From contig JALNQF010000112.1 in assembly GCA_028456385.1 (NCBI GenBank), positions 86,699 through 150,698 on the forward strand: a DNA stretch of 64,000 nucleotides, written 5' to 3'. The stretch is from Ophiosphaerella korrae (lineage: Eukaryota > Ascomycota > Dothideomycetes > Pleosporales > Phaeosphaeriaceae). The notes beneath the pieces are model-generated. The model had not been told where the DNA came from. It did no database searches and was given only the letters and a program-made list of their open reading frames with translations. The translations under genes and the position numbers were made by a program. Shown here piece after piece: positions 23,381 through 34,197 of the stretch. Within the stretch, counting starts at the first letter, position 1. The number at the start of each line of letters is the position of its first letter.

Positions 23381-24490
23381 ATGAGTTCTTCAAAGCGCAT
23401 CGACCGTCAGCGCGTATTTTCAGCGTATCGTCGGCTCTTCTCTGGTAAAAACGCTCTTGTACGAAAGGGAAAGGTTATACGTAATATTTTCTTGAATAAT
23501 CCTGCCGCTTTGAAAGAGTCTACTGGCAATGGTTATGTCGATAAGGTTATCCCTATCCTTAAATCTCTCCTTAGCGAGCGCGTCTTTGAATCCGAGGAGC
23601 AGGCAAGCAAGCACTTTCCAGATCTATTCGGATAAAAGTTCCCCAAACAATTAGCTAGCAAGCTCTCGAAGAGTAGTAAAGCTTCACGGGAGATTTCAAA
23701 AGAGACGTCGCAGATTACAGACGAGTGTATTAACAGTCTGACCTGCAAGGTTTTTCAACCACGCAAACTTCCTTTCGACACTCAACATCAAATATTATCA
23801 TTGACTCAAAAAATTCTTGAAGAATCATGCTTCAAGTCCATGAAGCAGTGGCTCCCATCTTTGCTTGAGGAGCGTGGCTGGGAATGTGCAGCTGCAGTCG
23901 AGCTCACCAAATGGCTCTATCTTATCAAGAAGCATTTCAAAAATTCGGCCCAGGGATGTATGGGCGCTTCAGAACAAGCGTCTTTTAAAAATTATACTCC
24001 AGTCGTCGCCAAACTACGCCACTCTGCTGTTCATCGGCTACATCTTAGCTCCGAACAGTTTTTAGAGCAAATCCATGCTGCACATATGATAATAGCAGCT
24101 CTGCAGGATAGTGAGGGCGAAGCCAAACTGCATACTATTTATTCACAGGTGGACGTATCTATCGTGAAGATGAGTAGGGACATGGAGGCGATGAAGCAAG
24201 AAATGGACGGTAATCTCCTTCAAATCGAATTGCAAAGAGAAGCTCTTCGCAGGGGGGAGTTGCTTCTGCAGAGCTCCATTGCGCGGCAGCAGATTAGTAT
24301 TTCGCAAGTAGTAGGCCAAAGACTGCTCAAATCCATCACTGGGACATTCAACTCCTACAGATCGAGTGCAACAGTAGGAGGCAAGAGCGTAGTTATAGAA
24401 GATGGACATACAGAGAATATTGGTTGTGAAGTGGCCATTATTGAGACTGATTTTGAGAGTGATGAAGACAAGCTGCAAGTGGAGCTGTAA
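23381..24490 (+). pseudogene. Conserved hypothetical protein with one in-frame stop
   Basis: One frame of 370 codons runs from ATG 23381 to TAA 24488, broken only by TAA at 23633-23635. The text before ('SKHFPDLFG') and after ('KFPKQLASKLSKSSK') is continuous. A CAA-to-TAA change would produce this. The C-terminal half has 'RHSAVHRLHLSSEQFLEQIHAA' and a long charged helix ('MSRDMEAMKQEMDGNLLQIE') suggesting a coiled coil. The RHSAVHR stretch resembles a family of uncharacterised Pezizomycotina proteins (from memory). An N-terminal basic stretch might bind nucleic acid (speculation). Readthrough of UAA-A cannot be excluded. Confidence 0.6.
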
Positions 24491-24937
24491 GCGTTAGAAA
24501 ATCGCAAAAATTTATCTGAATACAGTACATTTTACTCGAACTAAAGCACAGAGCAGGGCGTAAGGCAACTTAGGATCTGTGCTTAGAAATGTAAGGGAGT
24601 TGCAGTCTGGATGGAATGAGTTTTACTGCACGCGGGGTCGAATCGCTGTCTAGTATGTATATCTCAATATAAATCCATTCGAAAAATTACACGCTTCTCG
24701 ACTAACGTGTCTTGAGAACAAAGTTATATTAGTTAGAGGTAAGACTTAATGCATTTATTAAACTTACGCAAGTTAAAGTATACAACTAGTAGGAAGCAGG
24801 TAATAACGTGTTAAGACCTTCTAACTAGGGTAGTAGTTAAGATTCGTATTACTTATAGAAGGCCTTAGTACAAAGTATATTTTAGAACTAAGATAAACTT
24901 TCGAGGTATTTACTCTAAAAATTATAATTAGGTACAG
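24491..24937. other. Intergenic, TA-rich
   Basis: 24,680-24,940 is TA-rich with no coding frame. Nothing recognised. Confidence 0.35.
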
Positions 24938-26110
24938 TTATTTTACAAAATTATTATTCTTGGAAAACTTATGTACTTCAGTGCATATAGCTGGCGCGCC
25001 GTAGTGTAGGAAAAGATTGCGCCCAGTATTCGGCACCTGACCCAACTTGCCTTTTGCATCGGCAGCCAGATGCAACAAGGCGAGGGCATCGGCGTTTTTG
25101 TCGACAGGGGAAGTGCAATTACCACCACAGAAGACAAGGTCAGTGGCTCTGTTCAGAATGCACACCGGCTTGGAGTATTGCGCTGCGGGACCAAAGATGC
25201 TAGCTAGAGTCAAGAGCTCACTCAGAGTGTTGGTTTGAATTGCTGCTGCTTGCTTAGCGAGAATAGTAAGACTGAAGTATGGGTATTTGAAGTATGCGAA
25301 TTGTATGCCTTTCTGGCCACTTCCAAAGGTCAGATATTCATCGAGGAGGCCCTTGAAACGTGAGGGATCCTGCTGGCTCGCTATGGCGAAATTGAAGGAG
25401 GCTTGGGCGGTTGCGGAGATCTCTATGGACGTAGTAATACCTGTCAATACCACCGCATCAAAGTCGTCTGGGTACCGTGCTGTCATAGCCTCGGTGAAGG
25501 CAGCGCCTGCCGAGTGACCCACTCCGACGGCGTTCTTGAAAGACATGCCGCTGAGAGAATCGGTGCGAAGCTTGGACACTATCTGATGCAGAATCTCGAC
25601 TTGTATTGCTCGTTGTACGACCTGTAATGGGTCGGGGTGGACGGATGTCCCAGTGCCGAGGCGGTCGTAGGAAAAGGTGCCATAGTCCGCCCGTGCGGCG
25701 ACGTCAATGTAGCTATAGCCATCTCCAAAATCCCAGTAGTTCGAATCGAGAGTTGCGCCGTGGGTTAGGATTTATATGGTTTGGACATTCGGTGCGGCAG
25801 CCAGGTCTACTGGTACGCAGAGACGAGAGGCGATCGCATAAATACCTGGGACGATTGCAGGACCGTCGTTGGTAGCGTCATGGATACTAGAGCCTGGACT
25901 GAGAAGGTCCTAGGCTGTTGCGGTGGCATTCAACTGATCAGTAATGCTGTAGTTGATTCGCGTGTTCGTTGCCTTGCCGGATACGCATATGGCGTGGCCG
26001 CCGGCCGATTTGGGCATGGTGGGCAGTTTGAAGCCAGACGCGATCTGAGGTGCCGGTGTAGGCTGCGCAACACTGGTGGCCAACTATCCCAGAAAAAGAA
26101 GAGATATCAT
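24938..26110 (-). pseudogene. Secreted alpha/beta-hydrolase with three nonsense codons
   Basis: From ATG 26110 a single frame of 391 codons reaches the stop at 24938. It reads a signal peptide ('MISLLFLG'), 'AGGHAICVSGKATN', 'NDGPAIVPGIYAIASRL', 'ILTHGATLDSNYWDFGDGYS', 'FSYDRLGTGTSVHPDP' and the nucleophile elbow 'GVGHSAGA' (Ser of GHSAG). The likely acid/base partners lie later ('RATDLVFCG', 'TEVHKF'). It is broken by TAG at 26086, TAG at 25912 and TAA at 25774. TAG 26086 lies in the signal peptide where TGG or CAG fits; the others fit CAG and CAA. All three are explained by C-to-T at CpA or the reverse-strand G-to-A. Such enzymes are secreted esterases or hydrolases. The downstream 213 codons remain open. 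Confidence 0.78.
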
Positions 26111-26791
26111 CGTGTCACGGTACCGGAGAATTAAAGGTGGCGAGGAGAGGGAGAGTTGTGTCTGTGACAGTTATATTCACAAGATGTTGTCTGCATCTCC
26201 AACCAAGACTAGGCCAGGGCACGAGGGTGCCCTATCGCTACGATAATGACATGGGCTCACGTTGTCTTGCCGTATTATTCTGTTCTATTGGGGTTCGTCG
26301 GGACATCCGTCATGTCATCATCGTAATGAAGCTGACTATTAAACCTAATGTACGTACCCATGCACCTAGATGCAGGGGAGCCGCCGCGTTGGGTCATGAC
26401 GACTCGGAGTGGTGAGTTAGTGTATAAGAACATGCACGGTAGAAGAGCCTCTGATTCGTAGATTAGTACAAGGAAGCGAAGCATCGGGTTGTGGGCACAG
26501 AAAACTTGGGGGGTGTATTAAGTAAAAAGGTTGCGTTATTGCTTGTTTCTGATAGAAATAACTCAATGCTACACGGGTATGACCTGCTGAATCCGTGTCG
26601 CGCGAAAGTCTGCCTGAATGCTGACAGCCACGTGATGGACAACACCTATATTCCAATATTAGTTACCTACATATGTATGTACAAGGGGTATCAATACTAA
26701 GCCCTGAGAGCGCACTAAAACACGGCGATCTGGAATGTCGACAAGTGAATAATCAGACTCTTGTACTTTGATCCTCATCTGTGCTTAGAGT
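26111..26791. other. Intergenic between divergent pseudogenes
   Basis: Would have held promoters of the hydrolase (-) and methyltransferase (+). Short open frames on both strands show no family features. Confidence 0.35.
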
Positions 26792-27705
26792 ATGCTGACC
26801 CGCAGCTACTTGTTCGATCGCGATTCACGCGCTTCTATACGCCTCGATTATGAACATTGGGCACTTAAGTATCTCTATCCTTTTCTTCTTCATCTCTCCT
26901 TGCTGAGTGCCACTAACCTTCGATACAGACACTGAAACTGCCTTATGGCCACCGGAGCCCTCTCGCTTACTGCCTTCGGCCGATATTGTGGGATTTGGCC
27001 TCTCCAACTCACAGTTCCCTCAGTCCGCGTGGCTTCCTTCAAATTTGAAGCTAAAACTACAAGACGGCTTTGAGCCGTTTCCAATGGAATACCATGGGAT
27101 ATATGACATTGTCAACATTCTGTTTTTTTTGACCATTCGATCAAGCGAGCAAGACGTCGGGTGCTTTTTGCAAAACGTGCAAAAGTTGCTCAAGCCAGGC
27201 GGATACCTTCAGTGGCACGATGCAGATCCCAACATGGCTGCTGTTTTCACCACAACTCCATCAATACCCAGGGCTGCTACGGAAATGCTGGTCCGGATGA
27301 TGCGTAAGCCACGCCCAGGGGCCTGTTTTGAGTAGGCCAATTCCAAAAGTTTCCCGTATCCGAGGCCTTTAAGGTGTCAATGCGAAACTGACCAAGCTCA
27401 ACATCACTCAGCTGGATTCCTCGATTAGATACAATGATGGCTTTGCAGGATTTTTAGGTGCTAGCGCATGACACTGCGAACTGCTCTGAACACCCCTATG
27501 CTCGGGAATTGTGGAATCAATACTATATTCTTGGCTACCAAGAGGTATGGGCTCAAGTGACGGACAGCGTCAGCAACAAACCTGAAATCGAGGTCGCAGA
27601 GAGGACCTAACGGACCATGGTGGATCTGGAAGCTGAGTTTAAGGCAGGCTCCCATATGAGTTTAGATTATTACTGCATAGTTTCTCAAAACAAAACAGAT
27701 GAGGA
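26792..27705 (+). pseudogene. SAM-dependent methyltransferase remnant
   Basis: ATG 26792 opens 'YLFDRDSRASIRLDYEHWALKY', the usual N-terminus of fungal class I methyltransferases. A frame change (or intron near 26,900) leads to 'SRLLPSADIVGFGLSNSQFP', 'WLPSNLKLKLQDGFEP', 'YDIVNILFFLTI', 'NVQKLLKPGGYLQWHDAD', then TAG at 27,333. Further frames give 'RELWNQYYILGYQEVWAQVT', a TAA, and 'MVDLEAEFKAGSHMSLDYY' at the C-terminus. Where motif I (DxGxGxG) should lie the text is 'DTDTETALW'. Two of the glycines are replaced by Asp and Glu, as G-to-A change would do. SAM binding would be lost. Confidence 0.7.
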
Positions 27706-28124
27706 GAGAAACGGTCTGACCTAGCTGAATAGATGTATAAGCACCCATAGATACCAACACTTAAGCAGACTGCGAAGCCAGAGGGTCGCTAGCTACCCTG
27801 AAATGGACTGTTGATTGATGTATAGCTTGCTCGATAAAGTACACTAACTTTTAATTACATTCCGAGGGATATATAGAGCTACGTTTATATCAGGTATCAA
27901 GCATAGAGTGTTGAAAAGCAAGACTTCGGCTCTTTCGTTCACTAAGAATCCGCTTCCGTGAATACGACAAAGATTCACAACATTTACAAGTAGACATACA
28001 GAGTTTCTCCTGTTTATGCACGTAAGAGCATTGACATAATTCTCAAAAGACAGTCTACTGAGAATTTAGTAACGAACCGTTTCCTAGAATATATACTGTG
28101 ACAGGATATTCTCTGATATTGTAA
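27706..28124. other. Intergenic, nothing recognised
   Basis: TA-rich, without a coding frame, RNA gene or repeat that I can identify. Confidence 0.35.
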
Positions 28125-28286
28125 GGCCGGGCTCTGTGCCACCAGACCAAACGTGACCCCAAAAGAGGTACAGTATGCCGTATAGGCATACTAGGCATAG
28201 AATAGTATATATATGTACTGGATACTCGTAGCAGGCCCGGGGCCGGCCCATGGCCGGCCGAGGGTTGCATGAAAGTACCCGTGACA
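28125..28286. repeat. GC-intact copy of a dispersed repeat mutated elsewhere in the window
   Basis: About 160 bp align with 40,922-41,081. Shared frame: CTCTGTGCCACC / CTCTATACTATT, ATAGAATAGTATATATA in both, GGATACTCGTAGCAGG / AGATACTTGTAGTAGG, and GAAAGTACCCGTGAC / AAAAGTACTTATAAT. Nearly all differences are C-to-T or G-to-A from this copy to the other. It contains two adjacent GGCCGGCC palindromes (28241-28248, 28252-28259), both destroyed in the other copy. Identity (solo LTR or MITE) unknown. Confidence 0.65.
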
Positions 28287-28329
28287 GATATCTTACGCTT
28301 GCCGCACCACTTCCAAAGATCAAGCCTAT

Positions 28330-29560
28330 CACCTGTAGCCTGCGATGACCTTTGTCTGAGATTTACCTAATCCGCCTTCATAAGGTGTTCCATTGTCTGT
28401 GGACTGTTCTCGCAGCTCGTAGTAGCCCTCGCTATCACCTTGTCCGGTGGTGAGACTGTGCTGGCTACTACTTCCCGTGGTAGTTACGCCTTTCTTTGAA
28501 CGTGACTTGTTCAAACTTGAGGGGTTAGTTCGGCTGGAAATTCTAAACATGGACTAAACGCTGCGGATCACCGATTTTGCCGAACGTCCAGGGGAAAAGA
28601 GTGGGCCGTACGTAGGTAAACAGGCGGCTATTCAGCGACTGTAAGAATAGTTAGTTAACCGTGACTATACATCTTTGTGTGTTAAAAGAGGGGCCTCTCA
28701 ACTCACAGTACACCACACTAGAACATGTACATAATGGACATTTTCCGTTTGAAATCCATGTACAACTTACTAATTACGGGCAGTAGGAACAATAAAATAA
28801 GTAAGTCTAACACGACTCTCATGTCTGCAAAACACGTCGCCCAGGTGTTATAATTGTAGCGGAATTTGTGGGGTACCATTGTGTTAGGGTCAAATGGCGC
28901 TGAAATTGGATCGGTCGCCAAAAATTGGCACTGAGAGAAGATATCAGTCTCATCCTCACAACAGAATATACTGTCGCATAGACAGAAAAGCTTCTTTTTT
29001 GATCTTACTTGACATAAAATTCTATATACACCAGCAGATAAGGATCAAATGCATCACCCAAGCGGAATACTTGAATGTGTTGTCGCATTTTGTGACGAAG
29101 ATACGATAGTAAAATTGCAGGATATAATTCTTCACCAAAGCAAGAGAGACAGCGAAAGTCTTTAATCCAAAGCGTCTGTTTTGGTCGCACAGTCAATATA
29201 TGTCGATGTCCGTATGATGGGAACGACAAAACTGACCCTCATTGCCACTTTTCACTGAGTCATAATATCCACTGTAGCCTTACTTACGCCAATCTTGAAA
29301 GCCCCCGCTACAGTATTCACAAATTTTCCCCAACAGAATACTCGAAAAAGTCACCTTGTTAGCGCTAGATTGTGTCACGCATTTCATTCTGGACAGACAT
29401 TACTTACTAGAGAAACAACAACCAACCAATCATCTAAGTAAATACTGAACTTTCCTACATTTTTGCGGACAAAGAGTCGGAGACCCACACATGCGGTAGC
29501 CAGGAACGTGAACAAGACGCTTGTCACCATAAGAGGGGTTGTGAAAAATGAACCCATCAT
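28330..29560 (-). pseudogene. SAT4/Pth11-like seven-helix membrane protein, structure unclear
   Basis: Pieces in order on the minus strand are: 29560-~29418 'LRLFVRKNVGKFSIYLDDWLVVVSL' (TM2 and the DDW signature of SAT4/rhodopsin-like fungal proteins); 29160-~29000 'LVKNYILQFYYRIF' and 'YSAWVMHLILICW'; 28945-28718 'CQFLATDPISAPFDPN' then 'MRVVLDLLILLFLLPVISKL'; and 28650-28330 'YVRPTLFPWTFG' plus a Ser/Thr-rich tail. Introns with GTGAGT/GTAAGT donors are plausible (one ends CTAACTATTCTTACAG near 28,650). I could not join all exons without a frame problem around 29,250-29,400. Family members are plasma-membrane receptor-like proteins of unknown ligand. It may be intact with an exon I misread. 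Confidence 0.5.
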
Positions 29561-29599
29561 GTCGTTACAGGGAAGATTAATGTAACAAAGAAAAGACCC

Positions 29600-30479
29600 G
29601 AAATACACTTATGAGGCCTTGAACATCAAGCCAAAAGGAAGGTACATACAAAGAGAGATCGGGAATCATCAAGCGGTCTTCGGTATCGAAGGTGAGCCTA
29701 TGTCAACCAACCTTGTACTGGTTTGAAAGCTTATCCCTGTGGATAGATTGCCTACCCATATCACGGTGTAGAGGAAGGGAACACCCATCCAAAGCCGACC
29801 GCCCTTTCGATTACTGTAAAAACACTGGGGAATGCGGAAAGTCCCGGTGCAACGTGCGCACTATTAGAATCGGATAGGGCATATGATTTCATGTTCGGTG
29901 TCGTTGGGGTTCGGAATCCTTCTGCACATGTTCCTTATTGATGTTGTGAGCATAAGCAGGGAGTTAACTAATATTAACCAGGCACACGCCACCATTTACC
30001 CAGCAATGCAGCTCAGAAGCACAGTACGCCGGACGTGAATTTGTGTTTGCAACATGACAAGGATGCTTATGACCAGGCTGACCGATTGGCCCCTGCCGCA
30101 GCTGGATCTTTCAATCATGGAATGCGAGGCTCCGCGTAAGAATTTCGTGCTGGGTAGTGAAAGCAATAGAGTGTATAACAGGCGAAGCTAGGGAGATTCA
30201 CAACGCCTACTTCTGCCAGCTGGTGACCGCGATAGCGTAATTGGAGGATGATATGTCTTTTTCGCTTCTGCGAACCTTGCTAAGAAGTCTGGAACGAAAC
30301 CCATCTGCACTCTTGTCTATGCGAGCGCGTAAAATCGCGGCTGTGTAAGCTAACTTAGCCTGAGACGACCCTTGCGACGATCCCGCACGCCGGGGAGCGC
30401 TTACATTAGGAAACCTGTGTTACTGGACAGGACGGTACGGGCCGTCGCGCTCTGTGCGCTGAAGCGAGTCACCGACGCC
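29600..30479. other. Intergenic, no recognisable gene
   Basis: Moderate GC. Open frames are short and mutually overlapping. No family or RNA gene was recognised. Confidence 0.3.
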
Positions 30480-31085
30480 CGTTTGAGTGTAAGTCGCAAC
30501 GTTTGTTCACTCGCAGGTAAGGCGATCCCCTTCCTTGATATATTGCAAGTGCTTCCGTTTGAAATGTCAGCTAAGATCGCCTTCACGGCCAAATTCATAT
30601 ATCCTTTCTTCGATTGCGAGATTAGGGTTACCGACGCATTTCCAACACCTCTTCGGTCTCTTCTGTTTGTACACCGATACCTTCGCTGCTTCTAACATTT
30701 CGTCGTCGTACTCGGGCTGGCTTTTAGCTGGCAGGATGACGTTTTCGCTCTGTCGCTTGGTTCGAAGAGGGTTCATCCCACCCTCTTCCACCCCACAATA
30801 TAGCGTAACGGCCCGAATACCCCTATTGCGCCTGAGTATCTCCTCCTCTATAGCAGTCCCTGGTTGGGAAAGGACGGAATTAGCCAATTCCTTTTGTGCT
30901 GGCGGTATTGTATCGGGAAGTTTCCCTGAGTCGACTTTCATTCCGATACCAGCAAGTTGACGTTCGACATCACGTATATGCTGTTCATACTCCCAACGTT
31001 CCTTGATTTCCTGCAAAAGTGCATGTCGCTGGCGCCGCCTCTCCCGGTTGATCAAGCCACTTCTTTGTGTTCGTTCCTTGTACAC
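30480..31085 (-). pseudogene. DUF3435/FluG-domain-like protein, C-terminal fragment
   Basis: A 172-codon frame (31085-30567) has the layout of the C-terminal region of fungal DUF3435 (FluG-domain) proteins. It has a basic Arg/Gln/Leu-rich helix ('RRRQRHALLQEIKERWEY'), 'DVERQLAGI', 'RNRGIRAVTLYCGVEEGG', a variable linker, then a zinc-finger-like 'CWKCVGNPNLAIEERIYEF' and 'GREGDLS'. There a TGA (30569) replaces an expected Arg (CGA-to-TGA), because the text continues 'HFKRKH', which would finish a C2H2-type finger. DUF3435 proteins include the tyrosine-recombinase captains of Starship transposons. The catalytic domain is not found in the window, so no captain activity is claimed. Identification is from memory. 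Confidence 0.5.
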
Positions 31086-31249
31086 TTTGTCCTTGCGCGT
31101 TCTTCTCGCTTGCCTTAACGATGCCGTTCAACGTTTGTCGGATATGCTTAGCAGTAATCTCATCTAAAAAAGCAACATCTGCAAGACAAGCAAGCTGCTT
31201 CTTTGTTTTAGAGTCCTATGTAGCATCTTACAAGATAAGAAGATTCTCT

Positions 31250-31816
31250 TTAGTAGTTAGCTGGGTAAGTAAGCTCAATATGTGCACTAGGAAGCTCAGC
31301 TGTACGAATAGGCATATTTGGTAGCAACACCGAGGAGCTCTTTGATGAAATAGTGAGTAAGTTATCTCGCAAGAGCTTGAAGTAGTTTAAGGCACGGCGA
31401 GCAACTTCCTTCGAATTCCTAGGGAGGACAACGAGGCAATCACAAGTAAAATAGGCCATGTCTGGTGGTAGCCTAATGTCGATGTGTCTTTTCTCGATGG
31501 CACCAAAGTTTGATAGGAGCGCAACGCTCTCGACTTGGGCATCACGGAAGTCGCACCGCAGAGTAGCTAATTGCAGCGCAGAGACTGCTACTTGCAACCT
31601 AGGATTTCTGAGATCTTGGTACGCCTGGCGAAGGGGCTCGTATGGCAGCTTGCGACATCGAGAGTATTCGCGAACGTTGAAGTAATCGGCATGTTTTTTT
31701 TTTTTTAGCTCTTCTCTGATGTGCCATATTCCTGGCCTTGATAATTCATAATTCAGCCGTGTTGAATCGATTGCACCCATCAAAATTGCTAAAATTGCGC
31801 GTTTAGGTGGATACAA
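31250..31816 (-). CDS. Hypothetical protein, 188 codons
   Basis: An open frame directly upstream of the DUF3435-like fragment, same strand, 164 bp apart. Text such as 'RPGIWHIREELKKKKHADYF' and 'LRQAYQDLRNPRLQVAVSALQ' looks like globular protein, but no family is recognised. A 14-T run (near 31,694) encodes the Lys stretch. It might be an upstream exon of the same decayed gene, or a separate gene. Confidence 0.35.
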   Translation of the reverse strand: MYPPKRAILAILMGAIDSTRLNYELSRPGIWHIREELKKKKHADYFNVREYSRCRKLPYEPLRQAYQDLRNPRLQVAVSALQLATLRCDFRDAQVESVALLSNFGAIEKRHIDIRLPPDMAYFTCDCLVVLPRNSKEVARRALNYFKLLRDNLLTISSKSSSVLLPNMPIRTAELPSAHIELTYPANY

Positions 31817-32168
31817 TTAAGGTTGAATGCCCTTGAGATCATCGTGTACCGACTCATGCCAGGAGCGGCCATCTCTAGTATACAAGGTGACAAGGCAGTG
31901 ATATGTATATGGGTAAGTGGTAAGGATATCAATCCCAACTAACTTATCGTTGAGGGGTGTGACTCTATTGTGCTACTTAGCTATTGTATACAATTCATGG
32001 AATTAATAAGATGGAACGAAACTACTTGGGATAACCCACTTAGGGTGAGACCACTTAGAATAAATCTCTTGGAATAAGATCACTTTTCATTACTTACTTG
32101 GCATAAGGCTACTTGGCATGAGACTGCGTGACATGGGATTACCGCGGTCCTCTAATGTCGGGGATCCG
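31817..32168. other. Intergenic with CTTGG(C/A)AT(A/G)AG degenerate repeats
   Basis: 32,000-32,140 repeats a short phrase about every 20-30 bp (variants of ACTTGGGATAA, CTTGGAATAAG, ACTTGGCATAAG, CTTGGCATGAG). This looks like a decayed microsatellite-scale tandem repeat. No gene is seen. Confidence 0.4.
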
Positions 32169-33999
32169 TTATAATTCAAGAAATTCTTGCTTATCTTGCC
32201 ACAATCCTTCATCCTTATCAATCTTAGTCAGATTGACTCGGAAAGCACTAAGCTCTACTGTGCCGTATTTGCCATCTTTCTCCTTGTCCCAGAACACTAA
32301 CTCGTTATATGCCACACCAGCATACATCGGAAGATCCAGATTTGTAATACAATAGTCATCCCAAATGCTCCCCTCAACTTCGGTCCGCTCGTTGGAGATT
32401 GTCATGCGCCAGAGCTCACCCAGCTGTTTATTCTCATCACGGAAGAGTAGAGTGGGTACTAGCTGTCCATACCAGCTGTCCGGGGCAGGTACTCCGGCAA
32501 CGGGAAACTTCAAGACGTCTGTACCGTTTGAGATGAACTTTTCAACGACGAGGCCGCGGGCGTCTGCTACAAGCGTTATGGAGGATTTGAGTGTAGCATT
32601 TGTGGATACATAAGTCCCTACGTATCGTTCCTGGAGCTGGCGTATGGCGACTTCCTCGGCGGCACGGACGATCGTTGTACCTACGGCGTCAATCATCTTG
32701 CGGATTATTTCAGGCTTCCCTGCGACCAATATGGTGATGCCAAGGTCGAAATCGGGAACCATGATTATAAAAGATGTGTAACCTGGCAACCCGCCGCTTT
32801 TGCTGATAAAGCGTACCGTCCGCCTAGAATCCTTGAGGATACGATCAGTATGAAATATCTCCCAAGGCATTCCGTAGAAAGAGTTAAGACCCTCTGATGG
32901 TGAAACCGGATGTATCCAATTAAGGCCGGCGAAAGAGCTGTAATTTAACAAAATGTAGCGGAGGAACTTGGAGAGATCTTTCGAGGAACTATAAATCCCG
33001 CCAGTAGGGTTTTGAATGCCTTCGTCTACGTCCCAGTATTGAGGGTTCAGCGGTATAACTCCAGCGGAATCTGGAGGCAAGGATAGTGTGCTTTTTGACA
33101 TGTTCAATGGCTTGAAGATAGCATCATCTATGTACCTTTTGTATGTCTGGTTTGCCACCCTTTCGAGAACAAGGCCGAGAAGTTCGAATGCGATGTTGGA
33201 ATAGGTCGACTTCATATTAGGAGCAAAGAGCGGGCGTTTTGACTTGACTTCAGTAAGAAGATCTAGAGCATGTCAGCCACAGTTTCGACCTATTCTCTTC
33301 GATTCTTACCCTTCGCAGTGCATGGATTTTCATAATTTGAGTATTCGTCACAATCAATCAAACCTTCTCGAGACATGGGCGGTAAGCCCATATCAGCTGG
33401 CGCTTTCAAGCCCGAGTTGTCGGTATTTATAAAATCATTCTGTGCAACTGCATAAAGAGATCAGCTTGCATACCTTTTTCTGTTGTACATTTGTGAGAAG
33501 GATCTATAGTACACTCGCGAGGTATGCCGCTTAGCTGGCTAGCAAGGCTCCGCAGCGTGATGTCCTTCCATGGTATTGTACCCTCTTGCTTCTCCTTCAA
33601 TTCCTTGATGTACTTGTCTACAGGGTCATCAAGGCTCAGATTGCCCGCCTCGTGTTGGTAAAGTATGCCGAGTACAGTAAAGGCCTTGGTAATGCTGGCG
33701 ATTCGGTACAACGCGTCGCCGTTCACTTCGGGAATATCAGGACGAGAGGCGTTACGCTCGCGGGCTGTGTGGTGCTCGGACCATAGCGATTCTTTCGAAG
33801 ACGTGATTTCTATGGAAAAGGAGGTAGAGGCAAACTCAGGGGCAGCAATCGCGATAGTAAGAGCTGTGTTGATGGTAGCAAATGCATGCTTCAGCACGGC
33901 GTCATTGGGGTCCAAGTCTGGTAGTGGGTGGGCAATTGAAGCTTCATAGCACATAGCACTAGCAGCAGCAGCAAATAAAAAGGTATACAGGAACATCAT
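32169..33999 (-). CDS. Secreted serine beta-lactamase-like protein (PF00144 type)
   Basis: Exon 1 (33999-~33474) begins with a signal peptide ('MMFLYTFLFAAAASAM') and carries the active-site SxxK as 'SITK' (residues 102-105). A 47-nt intron, 33263-33309 with a GCTGAC branch, joins 'NPCTAK' to 'DLLTEV'. The last exon holds the YxN motif 'YSN' and a 'KSGG' motif that fits the third box. The exon 1/2 join around 33,447-33,473 is unresolved. The donor GTATGC is good, but only a 26-nt removal keeps the frame, so a one-base frameshift is possible. Fungal homologues are penicillin-binding-protein-like hydrolases or transesterases, not antibiotic-resistance enzymes. All three motifs are intact. Confidence 0.75.
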
Positions 34000-34122
34000 A
34001 GTAGTGTCTAAAGCTCAAGGCAGATACATAGCGGGGTGAGATACATAGGCAAGCGTTTATTGGATTCACGTGCGCGCCACACTAGAATGGTCTGAACTAA
34101 CGTGTCTGTGCGCGGTATGCAC

Positions 34123-34147
34123 GTGTTCGCGCAATGCACGCGAACAC
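34123..34147. repeat. 9-bp perfect hairpin by transposase stub
   Basis: GTGTTCGCG and CGCGAACAC flank CAATGCA. The surrounding CACGTG / GCGCG-rich stretch (34,060-34,150) lies just upstream of the Fot1/pogo-like start and may be its terminal inverted repeat region. Confidence 0.45.
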
Positions 34148-34197
34148 CAAACTTGAGTCTGACCCACCTCTCTACAATACGCGATAACTCCACCAAT

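Noticed and set aside
32169..33999. Antibiotic-resistance beta-lactamase
   Set aside because: Fungal secreted proteins of this fold are generally other hydrolases; the motifs alone do not support resistance.
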